Source: Rhodosporidiobolus odoratus
Taxonomy: Eukaryota; Basidiomycota; Microbotryomycetes; Sporidiobolales; Sporidiobolaceae
Direction: 5' to 3'
Length of the DNA stretch: 64,000 nt
Assembly: GCA_034387635.1 (NCBI GenBank)
Contig: JAOANU010000005.1
Span: forward strand, 992,001 to 1,056,000
Positions 52,077 to 63,300 of this stretch are shown piece by piece. Position 1 is the stretch's first letter; every line of letters begins with the position of its first letter. The notes beneath the pieces were generated by a model that was not told the DNA's origin, searched no databases, and saw nothing but the letters and a program-made list of their open reading frames with translations. Made by a program: the position numbers and the translations under genes.

Positions 52077-53129
52077 GAATAGGGAGGGAAAAGAAGGGTG
52101 CGGGTTGGGATAGCCTGCATTGCCGAGAGTTGCGGTTAGTGTGCAGTTGCTTCTAGCACTGCAGCAGAGAAGTATGGCGGTGCGAGCCACTGTGTAGGGA
52201 GCAGAGAGCGGGGTGCCGTCGGCCCGGTCTCGACGTCGAAGCGAGACAAGGGACGCACCTGACAAGGGGGAAGGTCTTCTGTGAGAGGCAGCGAGCAAGC
52301 GCGCAGTCGAAGGCCAAGGCTAGGGAAGGCGGATAGGGTGTCTAGCGGTGTGCTAGTAAGGACTCGAATGCGATCGTAGGCTTGCGATAAAGGCGGGAAG
52401 GCGGGGGGTTCGCTGATTCGCTGTAGAGTCGCTGGGAGGGCGGGTGAGGGGGTAGGTCGAGGGTCGCGAGCTTCAAAAGCACCATAGTGATCAGTACAGC
52501 TACTCGAGTGTCTTCATAAAGGTGGAAGAGTGTTGAGTTGAAGGTCGCGTGAGATGTGAGGCGAGGGTGGCCAACATTGTATGGGAGGGCGTGGGCAGGG
52601 TTGCAAGAGAGCGTACCAATCGTTAGAAAGCTCAAGCGGGCACCTGTTGACCTATAAACTGAGAGAGAGAAGCGACAGCGGATGAGAGCGCCTCAAAACC
52701 AATCAAACCCCGGTCAACCGGGATTACAGTACAACAGATTCTCGAGCAAAAGTAAGGAGCAATTGTAACAATACTTGTTGTTAACCTCTCTTTCACTCTT
52801 TCCGCCATTCCACCACGTCGATCGCTCAAGCTGGCGTACGGCAGAGCTCCCTCGCACCCATCTCGACCATGTCAATTCACCAAGCGGACTCAATAATCGC
52901 CCAACCAGTTTTGACCCCGACCGCCTCGCGTCCTGCAGGCCGATTCCTGCTGGCTACATTCCAAACTACTCCTCGGTCCCTCTCTCCTGCTGTGACCTTG
53001 CATCGTGCTCCCTCTCCTTGCATAGCCGCGCGCGCGCGCTCTCTCACGCTCTGCTGCCCCTTGGCTGCTGCTTCTCTCGCTTCTCTTCCCCTCCACTTGC
53101 TCGCTTGAGACTCGCCGGTCAACACGGAC
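52077..53129. promoter_or_regulatory. 1-kb divergent upstream region of bHLH and unknown gene
   Basis: The largest promoter-type gap in the window. The short frames on both strands show no domain, so I support no gene. A (CG)n/CT stretch occurs at 53,029-53,046. Its size suggests more complex regulation of the bHLH gene or a long leader. Confidence 0.4.
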
Positions 53130-55356
53130 ATGGAGGGCCTTCGACTCGACATACTCGCTTCTCCAAGCTTGTCAGTCAACCCTCGCTTCTCGGTCATGTC
53201 ACTCGACATGCCAGAGAGCGAGTGCGGAGTCGTGTCGCCTTCCCTCCCTTACAGCCCTCTTCTTCCCAACTCGCCTGGCGCCTCTCCCTTTCTAGGTGGC
53301 ATGCCCAGAAGCGGTTCGGGCCAGTCAATACCCATCTTCTTCCAGCCCGAAGACTTGCATAGCTCGAGGGGGAGCCGGATCCAAGACAAGGACCCGTTTG
53401 CGACGGAAGAGGACGAAGACGAGCAAGCAGGTACGTTCTCTCCCTAGCTTTCCGGCGAGTCTTCATATTGACGACTATCGTGTGCAGAGACCGCATCGCT
53501 GCTCGGCTTCTACACCTCGAGCAGCTCGATCGGCACGTCCAGCCGGCTTTCCTTCGACTCTTCCTCCGTTGCAAGCAACAGTACAGCACCCAGTGAACCA
53601 CCCACCCCTCTGACGCCCACGACGCACGACAAACCATTTGCTCTTTCCCCTCCGTCACCCGCACCGAGCCCCCTCCCTACTCCCGCCGTCCGCTCGTCTA
53701 CCCATCCCTATCCCCCTTCGCCTCCCCTTCTGAATGCCCGCCGCAACGTCGCCTCGCGTCCGGGCACTGCCGAATCTCTCACAGGATCTACAAGGTCCCG
53801 TCCGGGCACTGCTGGGTCGTGCAGCTGTTCATCCCCGCCCAGCTCACCCGTGCGGGTAGGGTCTGCGGGAGGAGTCCGAACTTCGCGCTCGCAGAACGGC
53901 CTCAGCCAATTATCGCAACACCAGCGTTTCTCACGTCCTCCTCCCTCGGATGCCTTCTACGAACCGGCGTCCCAACATCGACCGAGCACCGCGTCTAGCG
54001 TCGGTTCCTATCAGCCTATCCCCATCCGGCTCGTTCCGCCTACTCCTACTGCCGACCTCCGTGAGGTCCGTGCCGCTACCAGTCCGTTTCGACGAGCTGC
54101 TGCAGCCAATGTCACGCCACCGGCGTCTCCTCGCCCTTCGCCGCCCTCGCCGCCGAGGCTTGGCACGGCGTCCTCGAGCAGCAGCAACGGCAGTATCAGC
54201 AAGCCCCTGCCGTCCCTTCCCATTTTCCCGACCGTCGTCCGACCTTCGACCGCTACCTCGCAAGCTGGTCGACGCACTCGTACACCACCAGAATCGGAGC
54301 AAGAAGGCGTCTACAACGTCCCGCTTTACCCTCCCTGCATCTACCCTCCTTCCGTCCCTGCCCCATCCTTCGGTAGCCCTGCTCGCAAGACCCTCCGCTC
54401 CGCCAAGTCTACCCCTTTCCTGAGCGGGGGTGGCAACAACAAAGGTTATTCTCGCATTCCCCCTCGCACTTCGCCCGCCCCGATGCCTGCAGCCTACACC
54501 CACCCTCGCGCCACGCTTTCTACCGCCGGCTCGAACGCATCCGCTACCTCGTTTGACACGGTCGCAACCACCTTCTTCCTCCCCATTCCGGGAGAAACGA
54601 TCTTACAGTTGACGATAGACCAGGAAGGGTTCCGGGAGGCTGTCGTCGAGTTTGAGTACACTGGCATGGACGATCAGAGCGGCTTGTTGGAGTTTGTGGC
54701 GAAGACGCCAGAGATCGGACGAGAGAGGGAAGGATGGCCGTTCCATGTTGGGTACGTCTCCCATTTTTCGTTCGTTGTCTCGCTTCGGTCCTGGCGATAC
54801 TCATACCGTCCTTTCTTCGTAGCTTCCTGCAAACCCCGCCCTATCTCCGCCGTCTCGCCGTCGCGGCTGATCCCGCCCGCGATTACCTGCCTCGAGAAGC
54901 TTGCTTGTCGGTAGCCGAGAAGGACGGCGTGTACAAGGTCTCGTCCGCGATTTCAGCACCAACTACAGCTTCCTCGCCGCGACCGTACTACTGCTTTGCT
55001 TACGAGGTGAAGGAACGCCTGAACTTGATTGGGAAAGTCATGAAGGGCGAGAGGGTGCGTTTTCCTCGATCTCATCTATTTAGGTACTCCAAGTGGCAAG
55101 CTCACTTTTGCGTTTCTCTGCAGTTGCTCAAGCCACTCGTTTTCATCTGCTCTCGAGACTTCCTTCACCCTGTTCGAGGTCGCAAGGTACGCTGCATCCC
55201 TTTCTATACCTGCTCCCGTCGCTAAGCACCCTCTTGCAGATTGGCTTGAAGGAGATCTTCTCCAAGGCTTTCGCTCTTCCCGCAACCGCGACACTCGTCA
55301 AATCCTCTGCTGCTGCTGCAATGGGTAGCCCGAAGCACCCAGCTACCAGGGAATAG
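53130..55356 (+). CDS. Unknown Ser/Pro-rich protein with C-terminal folded region
   Basis: Not recognised. Start MEGLRLDILASPSLSVNPRF. The first 470 residues are disordered-looking Ser/Pro/Thr-rich sequence with many SPP/TPP sites (SPPSPAPSPLPTPAVRSS, TPPASPRPSPPSPPRLG), suited to phosphorylation. The last 200 residues look folded: TFFLPIPGETILQLTIDQEG, FREAVVEFEYTGMDDQSGLL, GFLQTPPYLRRLAVAADPAR, ACLSVAEKDGVYKVSSAISA, PRPYYCFAYEVKERLNLIGK, LLKPLVFICSRDFLHPVRGR and IGLKEIFSKAFALP. Introns lie near 53431-53487, 54752-54821, 55056-55123 and 55187-55239. The stop is TAG 55354-55356. A later ATG at 53197 is possible. Confidence 0.7.
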
Positions 55357-55703
55357 TACCAATCTCCCGCCCTCCGGGCTCTGCTCGCCCTCATGACGAC
55401 CTTATATCCTTCATATTATATTCCCCCATCTTGTCTTACTGATGCAACATTGGCACTGATACCTCTTGTCAACCTCGCCTTCGGGCGTGAGTGGCAGAAG
55501 GACCAGAATAGCAGTACAAAGTCAACAAGGCAAGTCTTACAGAGCTATTGGTGGTCGTTCCTCTCTCCCCCCGTAACAGATCGGATGCCCATATATCTGC
55601 GCCCTCCTACCGTTTTCGTATTGCGCTTCCTTGGCCAGACTCCGTGCCATCCGTCGGCCTGCGCGCCGGTCGTCTTCCGGTAAGACGTCCTGCTCTAGCT
55701 CAG
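55357..55703. other. Convergent gap, 3' regions only
   Basis: 347 bp with no supported gene. It is AT-richer than average at 55,400-55,450, which fits 3' ends. Confidence 0.35.
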
Positions 55704-56453
55704 TCAGCTCATGACGACCCTCCAGGAAGGGAGGAACAGCGCACCCTTGATCCTCGATGACTTCGTTCCCCTTCCTGCGTACGGCTGCGATCGCCCCAAC
55801 GATCCGGAGACTCTGGCCGGTCCCGTGTCCCGCGCAGATCGCGGCGTTTCCTGCTACCGTCTCGCGTCGCACGTACTGAATGGGTTGCGATATACTCCGC
55901 CTGCGCTTCCTGAGAATCCCGCTTGTACACCTCGTTCAAGCGTTTTCTTTCCTCTTCCTCGCTGCCTTCTTGCCTGCTCCTCCCTGACTTCCTCCACAGT
56001 CAGCCCTGACTCGTCTTTCCAGGCGTCTTTCGTCCCTTCAAAGTCGGGGTGAGACGGAAGCCGGCGATATGGGCTGGGCTCTGTCATGCGATGATAGGCG
56101 TGGTCGAGGTCATGCGCTGTCCTTAGATTCAAAAGTGCCCACCGCGCCTTAGACGCGCGAGTCGTCGCCTTGTGGTCCTCATACTGTCTACATAGTTGAA
56201 AGCACAGCGTGAGCTTCACCTCGAGGAGAAAGCCTTCAGAGGAAGAGGTCGGAAGGAGAAAAAGGCGGACTCACGTCGTAGTTGGTCGAGAGTGTGGACC
56301 CGCCCGGCTGTTTCTCAGCTGCTCCAACAACGTAGTAGAGCTTCCAGGTCCCCCATTTCGTGCCCTCCGCTGCTCGTGCGCTCTCTCAAGGGCTTCTTGA
56401 CCGCTGATCCTCGGAATGTTCTTCGCATCTGGATTCGGTTCGTAGTCGGCCAT
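55704..56453 (-). CDS. Small unknown charged protein
   Basis: Not recognised. Proposed exons 56275-56453, 56011-56187, 55877-55973 and 55704-55784 sum to 534 nt (177 residues), an exact multiple of three. The sequence begins MADYEPNPDAKNIPRISGQE, continues LERAHEQRRARNGGPGSS, TTLLEQLRNSRAGPHS, QYEDHKATTRASKARWALLN and DLDHAYHRMTEPSPYRRLPS. KDEQEGSEEEERKRLNEVYK and RDSQEAQAEYIATHS follow, and it ends GALFLPSWRVVMS. It is strongly charged and helical, with no membrane segment. The third-to-last join uses a 37-nt intron (55974-56010) containing GCTGAC before the acceptor. The last exon is the least certain. Confidence 0.45.
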
Positions 56454-56820
56454 TTGAGCTTCGTGTGTCAGAATTTACGGAACGGGAGGACGAGTGAAGC
56501 GTGCGGAAGCAAGAAGAGCGGGACAGGGGACCAGGAGAAGCCGAGAATTCGAAAGGATTGTCCGCAACGACGAGATCACGACCGCGCGTATCAGAGCACA
56601 ACCTAGCGATGCACAGTCACGTACAGCGCACTCTGAAGGTGAACAGGGTGAGGCAGTAGGTCGCGGCTTTCGCCGGGGAAGACGAAGCGAGCGCCGAACA
56701 TCGCAACTGAGAAGGTCATGATTGGCAGAAAATCATCTTTGTCCCATTCCCTACATACCCTACTTACGCCCGGACTGCTCCGCCGTACATGTCCCGCACA
56801 AAGGCCGGGCTAGTCCACCG
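56454..56820 (-). other. Gap with likely 5'-UTR intron acceptor
   Basis: 367 bp between two minus-strand genes. TGACCTTCTCAG on the minus strand (complement of 56707-56718) is identical to a proven acceptor at 39390-39401 and may end a leader intron of the gene starting at 56453. Confidence 0.35.
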
Positions 56821-58019
56821 TCAGCCGTAAATCTTCTGCCTTCTCCCGCTTCCAACTCGTTCTTCCCGCTTCGAAAGGCTGTTGCTTTGGCTAGACTGGT
56901 GGTTCTGCAATGTGAGCAGTCAGCGGTCGTGTACATGCACCGAGAAGACGCAGCAAAAAAGGCGAGCCGGAGTTGCAGAATGAATGGTGGGGGAAGCGGA
57001 GAAAGACAGAGACTTGAAAGCGTACCGAGCCTTCGTCCCCGTTCCCAAAGCTACCGCTCCGCCTGTTCATGGATCTCCTGATAAAATCGTTACTCTGGCT
57101 TGTATGCGCCTCTGCCTCGGGTTCCTCCTCCACAGACGACGACGAGCTGAAAGGCTTCACAGGACGTTTGCGAACGCGCAAAGTTGCCCGCTCCGGGTTG
57201 GTCGGCGCCCTGAGGACATTTTCATTGACTCGTGGTCTCGCTCTGGCAAGCAGTGGTGTCGGGGGCGGATCGTCGGCGCGTGTTAGGCCCGAGAGCGAAT
57301 GGTGACGGTCGGAAAGATGCGAAGAAGGTACGTCTCTCTGCGGATTCAACCCACTGGCGGAGCGGTGAAAAGTAGGAGGGCGGAACGTGGTCTCAACTCT
57401 CCTAGGCTTCCTTTCTTGTTCGACGGCGGGCTGACTACCGAGAGGTCTTGCGAAAAGGCCCTCGTCCGAGTCGTCGTCGTCGTCGTCGTCGTCGTCGAGC
57501 GCAGGGGCAGGTGCGGGGACGGGTAAGGCCACAGGTCGTTGGTCCAACGGCGGGGCGTCGCCCAGACTGTTTCGACGAGACCGGGAAGCGTTCCTAACCA
57601 CCGCCGTCCCATTCTTCCTCATCGCCTCCCGCCTCCTGTTCCTTCCTACAATCCGTAACCGTGAACGTCTTATTCCTCGGCGAATTAGGATCCGGAATTG
57701 GTGGATGATCCTCGACTTTGTCGCTCGCCCAACGTTGCATCTCCTCGTCGGCGTGTCTCTGATGGCGATGGTGGCGTATAATAGCCTTGTCGTACCGAAG
57801 CGCTCGACGAAGCTGCTCGGGTGAAAGGTGAGTGCGAAACGGAGCTCACTCTTCGCTGTAACGGCGTAAAGCGTCGCGGTCGTGGTCTTTCATATCATCG
57901 AGGTTGTCATGACCTGCCTTGAAAGGCCAGTGCGGTCGAAGAACAGGAGGTGGGGAGTCCGTGGACAGGTAGGGTGGGCGTGCGATGTTGGGGAGGGAGG
58001 GAGGTGAAGGTTCAGGCAT
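56821..58019 (-). CDS. Unknown low-complexity protein with polyaspartate run
   Basis: Not recognised. Proposed exons 57914-58019, 57717-57812, 57026-57645 and 56821-56904 sum to 906 nt (301 residues). MPEPSPPSLPNIARPPYLST begins it, then VLRPHWPFKA joined to ASSSASVRQGYYTPPSPSET and RRRGDATLGERQ. Then come REAMRKNGTAVVRNASRSRR, NSLGDAPPLDQRPVALPVPA, a run of nine Asp residues (57470-57499), ETTFRPPTFHRSASGLNPQR, TLRVRKRPVKPFSSSSSVEE and a basic end KREERVGSGRRQKIYG. It is Ser/Arg/Pro-rich and likely disordered. Frames 0 and 1 of the 57,650-57,812 stretch are also open, so exons 1-2 are uncertain. A further 5' exon (EFPQPRQILLADAEEIAAGL, near 58,200) is possible. Confidence 0.45.
57468..57499. 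repeat. (TCG)n trinucleotide repeat coding for Asp run
   Basis: About ten uninterrupted TCG/GTC triplets on the plus strand encode consecutive Asp codons on the minus strand within the unknown gene. Confidence 0.85.
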
Positions 58020-58468
58020 TGCCAGAAGGGTGTGGTCAGAGGTGTTGCGTGGAGAGAAAGGGAAATAAACGGAACAAAAAGGAAAGAGAGATGCAGGGGC
58101 AAGAAAAGTAGCCGCGGAGGGCGGGAGAGCAACGAATCCTGTATCAACGGCCAGCGAGCCTAACCCAGCAGCAATCTCTTCAGCATCGGCGAGCAATATC
58201 TGGCGAGGCTGTGGAAATTCCTAGCAGGATCCGTCCTGAACGGGGCAAGGCAAGCACGTCAATCGCGAAAGAAGAATCCGAAGCGACAGCGCATCTCTCT
58301 TAGCTTCGGCCGACTCTCCTCCAAGCCGCGCAGGGAGGAAAGATACTCATTCTTGCTTTTCAATTTCCACACGAAACCCCTAACCTCGCCTCGCATACCT
58401 GATTCCCTAATCCCGGAAGAAGAAGTAGACCGAAGCAAAACCGATGTCTAGAGTCGACCAAGCGGCGC
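58020..58468 (-). other. Gap upstream of unknown gene; possible 5' coding exon
   Basis: 449 bp. On the minus strand an acceptor-like CTGCTAG near 58,222 is followed by an open, protein-like stretch (EFPQPRQILLADAEEIAAGL) running into the next gene. I could not find a matching first exon with an ATG. Confidence 0.3.
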
Positions 58469-60019
58469 CTAGACAGCCTGTCGCGGACAAGGAGTCAGAC
58501 CCGCCATTGCAGCTGCAGACAAAGGGAAGGAAGGAGGAACAGAGGGAAGACGTACGTGGCCAGAGATGAAGAAGGTCTTGTCAATCGAGGCGTCGATCGA
58601 GGCGTCCGGCTGGCGGGAGTCAGCGGGGACGGAGTCGGCAGAGGCGACCTTGAAGGGCGAGCCCTCGACGGTGGTGTTGGAGCTGCGAACCAACACAATC
58701 TTCCTCAGTAATTGCACGGGAAGAATGCAAAGGTGACAACCGAGTGAGAGAGACAGACGCACCGGTCAATCTTGCCCGCCTCAGCCTGCCCACCAATGAG
58801 GCGCTTCCATGCCTCGTTGCACTCGTGGATAATCTCAGTGGCGTACTTCTTGTTCTTGGCCTCGCCGGAGAAGGCGAAGACGTTCTCGGGCTTTCCGTCG
58901 GGGATCTGTTAAAGGCGGCAAGCGAAAAACGCGAGGATGGCCGCCAGTTAGCGAGAGCGTGGAATACGAGCAACACAATGGCGACCCACTTTGTAAATGC
59001 GGAACCATTCGTTGGTCGCCTGGAGAGGAACGAGGACAAGGGAAAGACCGTCAGTAGAGGGACGGCGGGTGGGAAAAGTCCGGGGAAAGCTTACACGGAT
59101 GAGACCAGGCATGTGGCGCTCGACGTCCTCAACGTCGTTGAGCTTGGCAGCGAGGGGGTCGTTGACGTCGATGACGAGGACCTTCCAGTCGGTTTCGCCC
59201 TCGTCGAGGAGGGCCATGATGCCCAGAACCTTGACCTGCTTAACCTGGCCAGTGTAGCCGATGGTCTCACCGATCTCGCAAACGTCGAGGGGGTCGTTGT
59301 CACCATTGGCCTTGGTCTCAGGGTGCTGGGCGGACGGGTCCTCCCAGGTCTGCAAACATGAATTGGGATGAGCGACTCGGAGGGAAACGGAGGGCGCTCG
59401 CTGCGGGCAATCATGGAGAGCAGCTGCATACCTGGGGGAAGGCACTGTACGGTGTAGAATAAGTCAGAATGGGGAGGACTGAGACGAGAGGAGCGGAAGA
59501 AAAGGCAAGGAGAGGAGAGAAGCGGAGCGACGACGAACCCGTAGTTCCAGATGTAACCCTTGTGGGGGAAGCAGTTGCGAACAAAGCGGAGCTTGCCCTT
59601 CTTGGTGTCCTGGAGGATGGGGTTGAACTGCTCCTCCTTTGAGATTTCCAGCTTGGCGTTGGACCAGCGGGGGATCTCGACAATCATGTTGAGGACGGTG
59701 CGTTCCTCGTTGGCGAAGAGGGGAACATCGTGGAAGGGCGAGACGACCTTGCCGTCCTTCTCGAGGTAGGCGCGGTACTCTGTTGAGGCGAGACGAGGCG
59801 AGAGGGGTGAGCACGTCAGGTAAGAGGTGGAAGCGTCGGCAAGGGCATGGCAGCTGTGAGGGAGAGAGACGAGGTTGATGTAGACTCACCGAGGGTGTGG
59901 GCAGCGCCAATCTGGCCTGCGAGGCGGGAACAGCAGGAGATTCAGGATCAGAGGCGGGAGATGAAGCGAGATGAAGGAGACGGAGTCGAGCACTTACGAA
60001 CGTTGTACTGGCTGGTCAT
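58469..60019 (-). CDS. IPP1: Inorganic pyrophosphatase (IPP1)
   Basis: Soluble family I pyrophosphatase that hydrolyses PPi from biosynthesis. The first exon MTSQYNV joins a 27-nt second exon (QIGAAHTL), then [40 protein letters not shown] and [36 protein letters not shown] follows, and the catalytic block is [13 protein letters not shown] (the DxDPxD metal site). [60 protein letters not shown] and [10 protein letters not shown] come next. After SGH an intron begins. The end is either AV then stop (58469-58471) or LQWRV then stop (58495-58497), depending on the acceptor. The first has a better branch point, the second a better pyrimidine tract. Confidence 0.92.
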
Positions 60020-60304
60020 TGTTGTGATTGACCTTAGACTGCGACTGAAGCGATTCAACGCCAGGGTGAACAGTGGATAAAGTGAAGGGATTCAGAAGCA
60101 CCAGCTACGGCACGAGTGGTCAATCCACTTACAATAACCTCGCACTCGATCCCTTGGCCCGTTACTGCTACGAGCACAGCACACACACACGCTTTACAAA
60201 CCTAGCCACTTGCCACTCTGTACCCGCTCGACCGTCTCCCGTACCGACCACCCTCAACCAACTCGCCGCCCTCTTGGAAATCACCGAGTCGCACTCTCGT
60301 CAAC
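60020..60304. promoter_or_regulatory. 285-bp divergent promoter, IPP1 / SIN3
   Basis: Divergent start codons 285 bp apart with a CACACACACAC run at about 60,180-60,191. No specific site was recognised. Confidence 0.45.
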
Positions 60305-63300
60305 ATGGCGGCCCACGACCCGCAAAAGGCCAACCTCAACGTCAGGGATGCCCTCAGGTGAGCTCCCCTTCCCCCGCTGTGCGACGCCGCCGACTGACAA
60401 CCGCATGCATCCTGCTTCTCCGACCCAAAACTCCGCCAACTTGTAGCTACCTCGACCGCGTAAAGCTCACCTTTCAGGATCAGACTGAAGGTGCGCTCCG
60501 CTCCTGCTACACGCGCCTCAGAGACTCGCTGACCTTGACTTCTCCCTTCCAGTCTATGATCGCTTCTTGACGTGCGCTTCGAGCTGCCTAACCCTCTAGC
60601 TCTGCTGTGGGCACACCCTGATCCTGACCCCCTTCCCGCAGCATCATGAAGGACTTCAAGTCCCAGGGCATCGACACTCCCGGCGTGATTGACCGAGTGC
60701 GCTGCTTTTTCCTTTTCGTCTTTTTCTCTCTCCAAGCTGACTTCCTAACCGACCACCTCCAGGTCAGCACCCTGTTCCGAGGTCACCCTGGATTGATCCA
60801 AGGCTTCAACACGTTCCTCCCGCCTGGGTACCGCATCGAGTGCGCCGCCGCTCAAGACGCTTCCTCGGGCGTTACCACCATTACCGTCACCACCCCAATG
60901 GGCATGACCACGCGCACCCAGCTTACCGGCGAACAGGCCGCTCAAGCTACGGTGGAAGCCAAGCCTGATGTCGCACCAGACGTCAAACCAGACCTTGCCG
61001 CCGCTCGTCCTCAAGCCCCACCGCCGCCCTCTTCCGGCCTTCACTTGCAGAACTTGCCCGCCGCCCCGAACCCCACCGCGATGCAAGCCTCGACGCCCAT
61101 TGCTACACCCGGGGCTGCTACCCTGCTCTCGAACCAGATGGCCCCGGCTGGCCAAGCACCGGCTCCCGCTCAACCTGCACCCGCCGCAGCCGGAGACCCT
61201 TCACGACCACCGATGGAGTTCAACCACGCCATCACATACGTCAACAAGATCAAGAACCGGTTCATTCGCGAGCCCGAAACGTACAAGGCCTTCCTCGAAA
61301 TTTTGCAGACTTACCAGAAAGAGGGACGGGCTATCCAGGATGTACGCGATTGCTCCCCACTACTCTGGCTCAAGCTTGACTCAACGCGTCTGCCTGCAGG
61401 TCTATGCGCAAGTGACGACTCTCTTTGGGGGCGCCCCGGACCTTCTCGACGAGTTCAAGCAATTCCTTCCCGACACCTCGGCCGATGCAAATGCAGCCAA
61501 TCCCGACCCTGTCGTACCGGAGCCCTCGCCTTCCGCTCGCGCTGCACCCAAGCGAACGGCACCGAGTAACGGCAAGCGTCTCGATGAAGCGGCTGCCAAG
61601 CGTGCAAAGACGGGCTCGAGCAAGAATGGAGGAACGGACAAGAGCAAGGGGAAACGGAAGGCGGAGACAACGGGGTCGCCTCTCGTCGGAGGGATGAGCA
61701 AGGATCGCGCTCCCGCTGGCATGCCTCCTGCCGACATGTACGACATGCCAGTCGAGCAGTCTCATCTCGCCCACTCAGCCGCAGCCTATTACTACCCACC
61801 TGTAGCGGGTCAACCTGCAGTCTACCCTCCGTCCGCCGGCCCCGCTCCCGTCTACGCCTACGACCCCCCAGCGCCCGCTCCACCTCCCGCTCCCCTGCTT
61901 CCACCCAAGCCCGTCCCTTCCGCCCCCGACCTCGCCTTCTTCGCTCGCGTCAAAGCCCACGCCAAAGACCAAACCATCTACCACGAGTTTCTCAAACTCA
62001 TGAACCTCTACACCAACGAACTCATCGACCTGACCGCGCTCATCTCTCGCGCTTGGCTGTTTTTGCATCAAGACCAGGCACTGTGGAACGAGTTCAAGGA
62101 GATTACGGGGTGGACGGATGGAGTCGAGGGCGCTCTGGGGGAGAAGGGCAAGAGAGTCGAGGTGATTGATGGGAAGAGGGTCATTGAGAACGTACCGAGG
62201 GAGGATGGGGAGAATTGGAGGAAAAGCAAGGGCGATGCGGGGAAGAGGTGGGAGACCTATGGGCCGAGTTATCGGAAACTGCCGCCTGCAGTAGGTCGAA
62301 TGCCCTCTTTTTCGATCGGCTTAGCGATGCTTTGCATGCAGTGCCCACTGACTTTTCCTTCTCTGCATCGCATAGGAAATCTCGCTCAACTGCTCCGGTC
62401 GCGATGCCCTTTGCTGGGAGGTTCTCAACGACGAGTGGGGTACGTCTTGATCGATCTCGCTCTGACGCGTGTTTTGCTGCCGGAACCAATGCTCATCCTC
62501 TCTCCCCGCCGTTATACAGTCTCGCAACCCTCGTACGCCTCAGACGAAGGCTTCGTCGCGCAGCGCAGGAACCCTTACGAAGAGGCACTTCACCGGTCAG
62601 AAGAAGAGCGCCACGAGTACGACTACCACATCGAAGCGAACCTCCGCACCATCGCCCTACTCGAACCGATTGCTACCCGCATCGCCGTCATGGAACCCGA
62701 AGAACGTGCCACTTTCCGCCTCAAACCTGGACTTGGTAACCAGAGCAAGAGTATCTACCAGCGGGTCATCAAGAAGGTGTATGGGAAGGAGCAGGGGCTG
62801 GAGGTCATTCAGGCGCTTCACGAGAACCCGTGCGTGGCCGTACCCATTGTCTTGGCTCGGCTCAAGCAGAAGGATGAGGAGTGGAAGCGCTCTCTGCGGG
62901 AATGGAACCGGGTTTGGCGAGAGTCGGTAAGCTCTTTGTCCTTTACTATAGCCGATGAGACGACTCAACCCTCGCTTTCAATGTACAGGACGCCAAGAAC
63001 TTCCTCCGATCACTCGACCATCAAGCCATCGCGCTGAAAGCCAACGACAAGCGATACCTCACCACAAAGGCCTTGGTGTCTGAGATCGAAGCTGTCAAAC
63101 GCGACCAGGGCCAACGCGCGTATGGCTCGCAGCGCCCTTCTCCTCCGCCCCGGTGGCAGCTTTCATACCCTGTCGACGATCGACAAGCCGTCTTCGACGC
63201 GACCCGCCTCATCCTTTCTTTCCTCGACCGCACCTACGTCGTCGCCTTCGCCGAGAAACCGAAAGTCGAATCCTTCCTCCAAGAATTCCTTGCTCTCGCC

